Source: an uncultured Anaerolineaceae bacterium (GTDB lineage Bacteria > Chloroflexota > Anaerolineae > Promineifilales > Promineifilaceae). Taken from it: a stretch of 11,603 nt of DNA. The stretch lies in assembly GCA_937967805.1 (NCBI GenBank), contig CALBTC010000164.1:1-11603 (forward strand), read 5' to 3'. Positions within the stretch are counted from its first letter, which is position 1. Each line of letters begins with the position of its first letter. This document shows, piece by piece, positions 7,421 to 11,603 of the stretch. Made by a program: the position numbers and the translations under genes. Below the pieces are notes generated by a model. The model did not search any database. It was not told the origin of the DNA and saw only the letters and a program-made list of their open reading frames with translations.

Positions 7421-7466
7421 TAATGGTTAATGGTAATTGGTTAATGGTTAATTGTTAATGGTAAAC
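7421..7466. repeat. GGTTAAT-type short repeat tract
   Basis: Imperfect tandem units of GGTTAAT / GGTAATT / TGTTAAT fill this stretch. It lies between the oxidoreductase start and the decayed merR and supplies the TAA that ends the merR fragment. Such A+T-rich heptamer tracts look like intergenic short tandem repeats of unknown origin. Confidence 0.65.
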
Positions 7467-7619
7467 ATGAGCAGTTGCCCGAATTGTAAGGCAGGGGAAG
7501 CAAAAGCCAAAACAAACAGCCACCAGGTCATCGTAGAGCCGCAGCGCTTTGCGGGAAAGCTGGGCCAGACGGCCGAACTGCCCAATGGTTAACATTGCTT
7601 CTTCTGTTCGATCGGTCAT
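7455..7619 (-). pseudogene. Truncated MerR-family regulator
   Basis: This 54-codon frame begins MTDRTEEA and then MLTIGQFGRLAQLSRKALRL up to YDDL. That is the helix-turn-helix of MerR regulators (usual form LTIGEFARLTGLSRKTLRYYDELGLL). At residue 32, where the wing and GLL-P should follow, similarity stops. The remaining 22 residues (VAVCFGFCFPCL and on) look random and end in a TTAATGG repeat tract. MerR proteins normally continue with a dimerisation coiled coil and effector domain, so this is a 3'-deleted remnant. Its promoter is still intact. It was too short to appear in routine gene calls. It could still make a short peptide. Confidence 0.75.
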
Positions 7620-7625
7620 GTCCGT

Positions 7626-7656
7626 ATGATACGCCCGGCCTCAGGGGCCGAGTCAA
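7626..7656 (-). promoter_or_regulatory. MerR-type promoter with 19-bp spacer and dyad
   Basis: On the minus strand TTGACT (7656-7651) and TATCAT (7631-7626) are separated by 19 bp, the elongated spacer that MerR-family activators compensate for by twisting DNA. A dyad, CGGCC-5 nt-GGCCG (7636-7650), lies inside the spacer. The -10 box ends 6 nt before the merR-fragment ATG, so the transcript would be leaderless. Autoregulation by the original MerR protein is inferred. Confidence 0.6.
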
Positions 7657-7664
7657 GGGGCAGT

Positions 7665-7705
7665 TCGGTATTCAGTATGTCAGTAATCGGTAATCAGTAA
7701 ACGGT
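7665..7705. repeat. CAGTAAT/CGGTAAT short repeat tract
   Basis: Imperfect heptamer units (CGGTATT, CAGTATG, CAGTAAT, CGGTAAT, CAGTAAA) are strung together. The pattern matches short tandem repeats often seen between genes in Chloroflexota and cyanobacteria. Confidence 0.55.
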
Positions 7706-7715
7706 GGGGGTGATC

Positions 7716-7784
7716 AAAAAGAGCCACAGAGGGCACAGAGATGTGAAAGAGATTTATCTCTTTATTCTCTGTGTTCTCTGTGGC
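7716..7784 (-). terminator. CACAGAG inverted repeat acting as terminator
   Basis: An 18-nt arm (GCCACAGAGGGCACAGAG at 7723-7740) pairs with 7767-7784 through 16 Watson-Crick pairs and two G-U pairs. An inner AAAGAGA/TCTCTTT stem sits at 7746-7752 and 7757-7763. On the minus strand the hairpin is followed by TCTTTTTGATC, so it probably terminates the lipoprotein gene that stops at 7801. Each arm is itself a double CACAGAG unit, a repeat I have seen in many bacterial intergenic regions. Confidence 0.65.
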
Positions 7785-7800
7785 AACGATTTTAATTTGT

Positions 7801-9024
7801 TTAGCTACCGGCTGCCGAGAGTAGATCGTCTAACGGTTGGCCATTGATCGTAACAGAGACGGAGTCAATGGTGCTGTATTGGAGGGCGGTCTGTCTAAGC
7901 TGCGCTTCGACGCGCGGCGTGTCGCAGACGCCGCCCACCAGCAGGTCCCCGTTGAGGGCGATGGTGGCGTGGCCGTTGTCGATGTCAATGCCCTGCACAC
8001 TCAGGTTAGACTGGTGCAGTGCATTGTACAAACCGGACTGGCCATAATTTTGCTCGTTGATGGCAAACATGTTTTCCAGAGCGGCCGTTAACGGGGCAAT
8101 AGTGGGCTCGATGTTGATCGTCACCGGTACGGCGCTGTCGCCGCAGCCAATTTCCTTGCCGCTTTGCCCCTCATCGCCTACGGCAATCAGGTAGATTTGG
8201 GTGCTGTCGAACAGCGCGGCGTCGGTAGTGACATCAAATTCGTTGGAGATGGTTTTAGCCCCATTGGGTTCTTCAACCACCACAACCCATTGATCGTCGG
8301 TTTCGGCATAGTCGGGAATTTGCACGGTAGTGTTGAGCGTACCGTTGGCGTTGGTTACGGCCGTATCCACAATTTCATATTCAGACGCGACCTGACCCAC
8401 GCCCAGTTCCACTTCGGTGTTTGCTACCAAACCGGTTGCGGTGATCTGCACCGTTGTTCCCGGTGGTCCGCTCCTCGGTGAAATGGCGGCGGTGGAATCG
8501 TCCATATCCTGATCGGCAGCCGTCAGTTGAAGGGTTTCGGTGACGCCGTGAACCATGACGTTGTAGGTGCCGGGGGCAAAATCGGCCGTTTCCAGCGTCA
8601 TCGTGTGTTCAAACGGTGTCAGCACCTGAGCACACAGTTCGTCTTCCGGTCGCTGGGTTTGAATGTCAACGTTAAACATATTGGTGTCCAATGAAAATGT
8701 CGGTACCACGTTGACGATTTCCGCACAGGCATCCGGCAGGTTACCGGTAATGGTCAGTTGGGCACGGCCGTCTGTTACGGTGACATCGGCCGTTTCCACA
8801 AAGACGTTGGTTTCAGACATGGCTTCTTCGGTCGGTGTGGCCATTGCTTCCGTTGGTGTCGGCTCTTCCGTCGGCAAGTCTACCGTCGGGGCCACCGTTG
8901 GGACAACAACGGTCGGGTCCTCGGCCTCACCGCCACAGGCCACCAGGGCCAACGCCAGGGCAGCCATGATGAACAAAGTTAAAAATCGGTTCTTGTGAAC
9001 TATCAAGGTTTGTATACTCCCCAT
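7801..9024 (-). CDS. Lipoprotein with Ig-like domains and GerMN domain
   Basis: This secreted lipoprotein of up to 407 residues has a signal peptide with a hydrophobic core (FLTLFIMAALALALVAC) and lipobox cysteine C30. A Pro/Thr/Glu/Val-rich linker (about 37-68) follows. Residues about 72-170 form a beta-rich module with paired cysteines (LPDACAEI, then DELCAQV) ending in APGTYNVMVHGV. Residues about 180-267 form an IPT/TIG- or Ig-like domain (SPRSGPPGTTVQITATG). Residues about 275-400 match the GerMN domain of spore-germination and lipoprotein families (IYLIAVGDEG, then ENMFAI, YNALHQSNL, and ATIALNGDLLVGG). The role is likely cell-surface binding, not germination. The start is uncertain: no Shine-Dalgarno is seen at 9024, and TTG at 9006 would also keep the full signal peptide. 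A hairpin terminator follows. Confidence 0.82.
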   Translation of the reverse strand: MGSIQTLIVHKNRFLTLFIMAALALALVACGGEAEDPTVVVPTVAPTVDLPTEEPTPTEAMATPTEEAMSETNVFVETADVTVTDGRAQLTITGNLPDACAEIVNVVPTFSLDTNMFNVDIQTQRPEDELCAQVLTPFEHTMTLETADFAPGTYNVMVHGVTETLQLTAADQDMDDSTAAISPRSGPPGTTVQITATGLVANTEVELGVGQVASEYEIVDTAVTNANGTLNTTVQIPDYAETDDQWVVVVEEPNGAKTISNEFDVTTDAALFDSTQIYLIAVGDEGQSGKEIGCGDSAVPVTINIEPTIAPLTAALENMFAINEQNYGQSGLYNALHQSNLSVQGIDIDNGHATIALNGDLLVGGVCDTPRVEAQLRQTALQYSTIDSVSVTINGQPLDDLLSAAGS

Positions 9025-9294
9025 GAACGGCGTATTGGGAGATACGGCCGTTCATCTTGTTTGCTTATTCTAAAAGACGCATTTGCTGCATCTACTGTTT
9101 AAGTATGGTTGTCTGGGGAAAGTTCCGCATAGATACAGGCACAAATCCAAGATATAGATTCGATACAAACCGACAATACTTTCTGAGTTGCGTCTTTTTC
9201 AATTCACGGGATTTCCAAACGGGCAAAAAAAAACACCTCGATCCCCGGTTTGACGTGGATGCTAAACTAGAGTCAGCGTTTATCATCTCAACAC
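9025..9294. other. Divergent intergenic region
   Basis: This 270-bp stretch lies between the divergent lipoprotein gene and small membrane protein gene. I find no RNA gene or convincing reading frame. It contains an ACGGCCGT site at 9044-9051 and a TAGAAT hexamer on the minus strand (about 9070) that might be a -10 box for the lipoprotein. An A9 run lies near 9226-9234, and TTGACG at 9250-9255 has no well-spaced -10 box. Confidence 0.4.
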
Positions 9295-9309
9295 ATGGAG
9301 GATCAAATC

Positions 9310-9519
9310 ATGGATAAACTTTTTCTGGCTCTCTCGTTTTTGGCAGTTTTGGTTGGTTTTTTGTTCCTATCGGAGGCAACAACGGTGGTAGGCATTATTG
9401 CCGCCGGCGGAGTCTTGGCTGTTTGGGCCAGGATTGCCCAATCCAGCGCCCAGCATCAGCAGGTGATGGCCAGGCTGAAGGAGAAAGTCCCAGAAGTGGC
9501 TCGGGAAACGGCCGAATAG
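9310..9519 (+). CDS. Small single-pass membrane protein
   Basis: This 69-residue protein is unknown to me by family. Residues 3-42 are strongly hydrophobic (FLALSFLAVLVGFLFL, then VVGIIAAGGVLAVWA), enough for one long or two short membrane helices. A charged cytoplasmic-type tail with KEKVPEVARETAE follows. GGAGG at 9297-9301 is a good Shine-Dalgarno for the ATG at 9310; the ATG at 9295 overlaps that site and is less likely. It stands alone and ends before a strong bidirectional terminator. The tail contains an ACGGCCGA site, in keeping with the native genome signature. Confidence 0.65.
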   Translation: MDKLFLALSFLAVLVGFLFLSEATTVVGIIAAGGVLAVWARIAQSSAQHQQVMARLKEKVPEVARETAE

Positions 9520-9531
9520 CAAGCAGTTAAA

Positions 9532-9560
9532 AAACCCCGCCTCGCTGGCGGGGTTTGTGT
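9532..9560. terminator. Bidirectional Rho-independent terminator
   Basis: A 7-bp G+C stem (CCCCGCC 9535-9541 with GGCGGGG 9547-9553) with loop TCGCT is extended by three A-T pairs. The plus side reads TTTGTGTTT. The minus side reads TTTTTTAACTG. It therefore serves both the small membrane protein gene and the convergent toxin-antitoxin-chaperone operon. Confidence 0.9.
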
Positions 9561-9592
9561 TTGGTTGGGTTGTGAGGTGGTGGAAGATAACA

Positions 9593-10000
9593 TCAGCCGT
9601 CCAGAGTGCTACCGGCCTCGGGGTGCACATTATACTGATGTGGGGCATTAAGTTTAACGGGGCTCATCCCCATCTGGCTTGTTAAAACAATTATCTGCTG
9701 CCTGATGATCGTGAACAGCGTAGGCAGCGCCTGTCGATTAACGAAATCAGCCATAACAGACAGGTCAGTTTCCTCAACCAATCTCTCGAAAAAAGCCACC
9801 ACTTCCAAGTCTATATCAATTGGGCAATCGTCTAGTGACACAATGCGTAAATGAACTTCCAGGTGATTGTCGCGCGATTTGCTTTCAAGCACCTGGCCTT
9901 CAATTTTCACTTCAATCTGCGGCTTATCTGGCACCTTTACGGGGCGCTCAGTATAGATTTTTTTAAAAATACTCTCTTTAAATACGTAAGCCTCACTCAC
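9593..10000 (-). CDS. secB: SecB-like chaperone of a TAC module
   Basis: This 135-residue protein has a SecB-like build. Beta strands (IEVKIEGQVLES, LEVHLRIVSL, IDIDLEVVAFFERLV) lead to a C-terminal helical part, SVMADFVNRQALPTLFTIIR, and QQIIVLTSQMGMSPVKLNAP. This mirrors SecB, where a helix (PYxRExISxLT) precedes a G-x-P-x-L-N/P-P segment. In toxin-antitoxin-chaperone systems a solitary SecB binds the antitoxin's C-terminal tail, protects it from proteolysis and lets it fold. Third in the operon, 2 nt after the antitoxin stop, it starts at GTG 10000 with GAGGAG as Shine-Dalgarno. It is shorter than Escherichia coli SecB (155 residues). Chloroflexota are not known to me for a general SecB export pathway, which favours a TAC role. 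Confidence 0.78.
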   Translation of the reverse strand: MSEAYVFKESIFKKIYTERPVKVPDKPQIEVKIEGQVLESKSRDNHLEVHLRIVSLDDCPIDIDLEVVAFFERLVEETDLSVMADFVNRQALPTLFTIIRQQIIVLTSQMGMSPVKLNAPHQYNVHPEAGSTLDG

Positions 10001-10002
10001 GA

Positions 10003-10425
10003 CTAACTCTCCTCGACGGATGTTTCAGAATTAATAGATAATCTGGTAACAGCTGTTTCTGAAAAAGACACACTCTCGGCAGCACCGCTACTAATGCTGG
10101 ACAAGAATAGTTTCTCGAATTCACGCTGGCCACTTCTTTCAATTGGGACCAATTTGACCTTTGCTTCCAGCGCCTCAGCTATCAAAATGAGCTTTTCTAG
10201 ACTGATGGCGTGAGCGCCTGTTTCCAGTCTGGAAATCGCACTTTGGTGATCTCCCATCTTATCCGCAAGCTGTTGCTGAGTTAAACCAAGCCGCTTTCTG
10301 AGATGCGTAACTTCATTAATAATTTCAAAATAAGGGTCGAGACGTTCGTATGCTTCCCTGAATTCAGGGTCCTGATTCAGTATCGACATCAACTCTTCGT
10401 GCGAGGTCGTTTTTTTTGACACCAT
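10003..10425 (-). CDS. higA: HigA-like XRE antitoxin with C-terminal tail
   Basis: This 140-residue antitoxin has an N-terminal segment (1-36), an XRE/Cro helix-turn-helix at about 37-94 (HLRKRLGLTQQQLADKM, then SAISRLETG) and a 45-residue C-terminal tail (96-140; FEKLFLSSISSG, then FSETAVTRLSI). In TAC systems the tail after the HTH is a chaperone-addiction domain that makes the antitoxin aggregate or be degraded unless the SecB-like partner binds; this tail is the right size and place. The protein should also repress the operon by binding the dyad over the promoter. It starts on ATG directly after the toxin's TAA, with AAGGAG in the last toxin codons as ribosome-binding site. Confidence 0.85.
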   Translation of the reverse strand: MVSKKTTSHEELMSILNQDPEFREAYERLDPYFEIINEVTHLRKRLGLTQQQLADKMGDHQSAISRLETGAHAISLEKLILIAEALEAKVKLVPIERSGQREFEKLFLSSISSGAAESVSFSETAVTRLSINSETSVEES

Positions 10426-10764
10426 TTACTCCTTACTGGCAAAATAATCATCATAATTCAATTCAGCCCTCTGCAAATCTTTTCTTAACGCCTTTTTTCC
10501 TTTTTTGCGACAACAATGAACAACTACAATATCGCGACCATCCAGGAAATAATAGACTCGATAACTGCCTGCTCTTAGCTGCCAGATTTTACCTGTGATA
10601 TTTTTGACGTTTAGCCAATCCTCCAGAGAATGCTGACACATGAATTCAAGCCAACGCACAATTTTGGTCCGAGCATTATTGTTGTCTGGAATGCTTACGA
10701 TAATATCAACTGGAGAGTTCCTCTCTCCTTTTGGTGGATGGTACTTAATGCCCCATAAACTCAT
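10426..10764 (-). CDS. higB: HigB/RelE-like toxin
   Basis: This 112-residue protein belongs to the RelE/HigB (phage-derived Gp49-like) mRNA interferase superfamily, which cuts mRNA on the ribosome. Residues 57-109 carry the signature: ITGKIWQLRAGSYRVYYFLD, then GRDIVVVHCCRKKGKKALR and LNYDDYF. The N-terminal part (VSIPDNNNARTKIVRWLEFM) fits the two helices before the beta sheet. The open frame reaches 10899, but I chose ATG 10764 because the promoter and its operator lie at 10785-10814 and a GGGAG lies 11 nt upstream of it. It is the first gene of a three-gene operon with the antitoxin (0 nt apart) and SecB-like chaperone. Toxin-first order and three-gene structure match HigB1-HigA1-SecB of Mycobacterium tuberculosis. 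Confidence 0.85.
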   Translation of the reverse strand: MSLWGIKYHPPKGERNSPVDIIVSIPDNNNARTKIVRWLEFMCQHSLEDWLNVKNITGKIWQLRAGSYRVYYFLDGRDIVVVHCCRKKGKKALRKDLQRAELNYDDYFASKE

Positions 10765-10784
10765 CGGTAAACAATCTCCCAAAC

Positions 10785-10814
10785 AATATAACAGATTTGT
10801 TATATTTATATCAA
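10785..10814 (-). promoter_or_regulatory. TAC operon promoter and operator
   Basis: On the minus strand TTGATA (10814-10809), an 18-bp spacer and TATATT (10790-10785) form a good promoter about 20 nt before the toxin ATG. A perfect dyad with 9-bp arms (AATATAACA at 10785-10793 and TGTTATATT at 10798-10806) and a 4-bp centre covers the -10 box and most of the spacer. Binding of the XRE antitoxin there would block RNA polymerase. Autorepression is inferred from TA systems in general. Confidence 0.75.
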
Positions 10815-10849
10815 TGGTGCCTAAGAGCTTAATTAAGACCAATTTGCGC

Positions 10850-10861
10850 AAACGGCCGTTT
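10850..10861. repeat. 12-bp palindrome with ACGGCCGT core
   Basis: AAACGGCCGTTT is a perfect palindrome between the TAC promoter and the lamin-tail remnant. It belongs to the ACGGCCGT series over-represented across the window. Confidence 0.5.
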
Positions 10862-10867
10862 CCCAAC

Positions 10868-11017
10868 CTACCCGCTCGCCTGCACACCTCCATCCCCATA
10901 GCTGCACGAAGCCACCAGCGTGTCGCCGTTGCGCAAAAACGCCGTGTCGCCAGTGTTATTCCAAAATGCCTGAGCGCTGCCCCAATAGAGGTTAGTAGCG
11001 TTAACGACCCCCACTCT
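10868..11017 (-). pseudogene. C-terminal remnant of a lamin-tail-domain protein
   Basis: The minus-strand frame reads VVNATNLYWGSAQAFWNNTG, then DTAFLRNGDTLVASCSYGDG and ends VQASG before TAG at 10870-10868. The LYWG...WNN.GDTA.L...G..V....Y pattern is the last half of a lamin-tail domain, a beta-sandwich common in secreted bacterial proteins. An in-frame TGA lies at 11020-11018, and no signal peptide or earlier domain strands are found upstream. Only about 46 residues survive. It is most likely the end of a gene cut off by the insertion that brought in the AbiEii-like gene. It was too short to be called as a gene. Confidence 0.6.
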
Positions 11018-11051
11018 TCACCAAAAGCACCAGGATGGTTGGGGCTAGTTG

Positions 11052-11576
11052 CTATTGCCAGCGATTACTTAACCAGGAGACTGAGAATCCTTCCGCCTTC
11101 CTGACTGCTTCTAACAATGGCGTCAAGAAATCATACAGTTGTTCAACAACTTCGACAAAATCAGACGGGACAGAATCGGCGACGTTTGCCCGTCTGACAA
11201 ATGCCTGCCAATCTCGCTGTTTGGCCTTAGCAAATTCTGGCGTTAGGGAAACCGGCGTGTTCATTGGGATTCCAGTGTGGCGGCTCTTAAAAGTTGTCTT
11301 TATTGAATCATAGAGTGCGGCTCCATCAATGGAGGCTTCAGTAGAGAGCAGCCATAAATCATGGAAATCCTTCATGCGGCTGTTTGCGTTGCCAAGAAAA
11401 ACCATCGCCTGGAATTTCTCGGCAATAAGGGTTTCGTAAGCGTATGCTTTCAAATTCGGTTCCGGCATATCCAGCAAAGTTGGGTAGCTCAACGCCACCG
11501 CCGGCGGGACAACTGTGTCTGCAAAGCCGACATCAATACGCATCGGGATGTCACTTAACACCCTATAATGTGCCAC
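11052..11576 (-). CDS. AbiEii/AbiGii-type nucleotidyltransferase toxin, N-terminally incomplete
   Basis: These 174 residues match the C-terminal two thirds of AbiEii-family toxins, nucleotidyltransferases of type IV toxin-antitoxin and abortive-infection systems. The matching pieces are IPMRIDVGFADTV, then YPTLLDMPEPNLKAYAYETL, IAEKFQAMVFLGNANSRMKD, FHDLWLL and a Trp-containing end (LSNRWQ). The family's catalytic N-terminal nucleotidyltransferase motif (G-S and D-x-D) should precede this, but an in-frame TAG stands at 11579-11577, directly before the GTG at 11576. The gene is therefore broken by a stop or frameshift, or it is a fragment. The window ends 24 bases further on, so the upstream part and any AbiEi antitoxin cannot be seen. 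The ATG at 11543 is another nominal start. I treat it as partial and probably inactive. Confidence 0.7.
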   Translation of the reverse strand: MAHYRVLSDIPMRIDVGFADTVVPPAVALSYPTLLDMPEPNLKAYAYETLIAEKFQAMVFLGNANSRMKDFHDLWLLSTEASIDGAALYDSIKTTFKSRHTGIPMNTPVSLTPEFAKAKQRDWQAFVRRANVADSVPSDFVEVVEQLYDFLTPLLEAVRKAEGFSVSWLSNRWQ

Positions 11577-11603
11577 CTATGCACGGCCAAGATGTACCAC
11601 CCA

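Larger units (their letters stand above)
7409..7800. other. 390-bp region without an intact gene
   Basis: In order it holds the oxidoreductase Shine-Dalgarno, a GGTTAAT repeat tract (7421-7466), a truncated merR on the minus strand (7619-7455), its promoter (7656-7626), a CAGTAAT/CGGTAAT repeat tract (7665-7705) and a large hairpin that terminates the lipoprotein gene (7784-7716). The entries below describe each. Confidence 0.8.

Noticed and set aside
7421..7705. CRISPR-like array from the repeat tracts
   Set aside because: Units are about 7 bp, contiguous, and have no spacers or cas genes.
9250..9268. TTGACG and TAAACT as promoter of the small membrane protein
   Set aside because: The two boxes are only 7 bp apart, far short of the 16-19 bp needed.
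9057..9317. 86-codon plus-strand frame before the small membrane protein
   Set aside because: It has no domain, reads through the next gene's ribosome-binding site, and has irregular composition.
10765..10899. Longer start for the HigB-like toxin
   Set aside because: The extension covers the promoter and operator, and it reads through the lamin-tail remnant in another frame.
1..11603. tRNA, rRNA, integrase or transposase genes that would explain the accessory cluster
   Set aside because: I looked on both strands and found none within the window.

Overview
The window looks like chromosomal DNA of a Chloroflexota bacterium (Anaerolineae/Ardenticatenia-like). This rests on product similarity recalled from memory (CpaF, MtaB, a bacterial Elp3, an LLM/F420-type oxidoreductase, a PT-rich lipoprotein), on leaderless promoters, and on a strongly over-represented octamer ACGGCCGT. 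I could run no searches, so the taxonomy is inference. Much of the housekeeping-type DNA is G+C-rich. Several small accessory genes are visibly A+T-richer.

Layout. 234-1562 (+) is a CpaF/TadA-type secretion ATPase without tadB/tadC behind it, closed by a clean terminator. 1681-2979 (+) is mtaB, a tRNA methylthiotransferase acting at position 37. 3100-4079 (+) is an A+T-rich insert with a ribbon-helix-helix antitoxin-like gene followed by a HEPN-domain gene. 5749-4076 (-) is elp3, a radical SAM/GNAT enzyme for wobble uridine 34. It is preceded on the same strand by a BrnT toxin and an overlapping small antitoxin (6276-5778). 7408-6368 (-) is a luciferase-like flavin/F420 oxidoreductase. Behind it lies a 390-bp stretch holding a truncated MerR regulator (7619-7455) whose MerR-type promoter is still recognisable, two short repeat tracts and a large hairpin. 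9024-7801 (-) is a lipoprotein with a GerMN domain. 9310-9519 (+) is a one-helix membrane protein.

The most interesting block is 10814-9593 (-): a complete three-gene toxin-antitoxin-chaperone (TAC) operon. It encodes a HigB/RelE-like toxin, an XRE antitoxin with a C-terminal extension, and a SecB-like chaperone, in the same order as the Mycobacterium tuberculosis HigB1-HigA1-SecB module. The genes are tightly packed behind a promoter whose -10 box and spacer form a perfect 9-bp-arm dyad, a likely autorepression operator. Upstream lie the tail of a lamin-tail-domain gene (11017-10868) and the C-terminal part of an AbiEii-type nucleotidyltransferase toxin (11576-11052), whose N-terminal half is not in frame within the window.

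Taken together, the right three quarters contains four toxin-antitoxin-like loci among housekeeping genes and decayed gene fragments, which suggests repeated insertion and deletion at this place in the chromosome. Five gene starts, including the decayed merR, have a -10-like hexamer 5-7 nt before the start codon and no convincing Shine-Dalgarno sequence, so leaderless transcription is likely for them. Other genes have clear Shine-Dalgarno sites.
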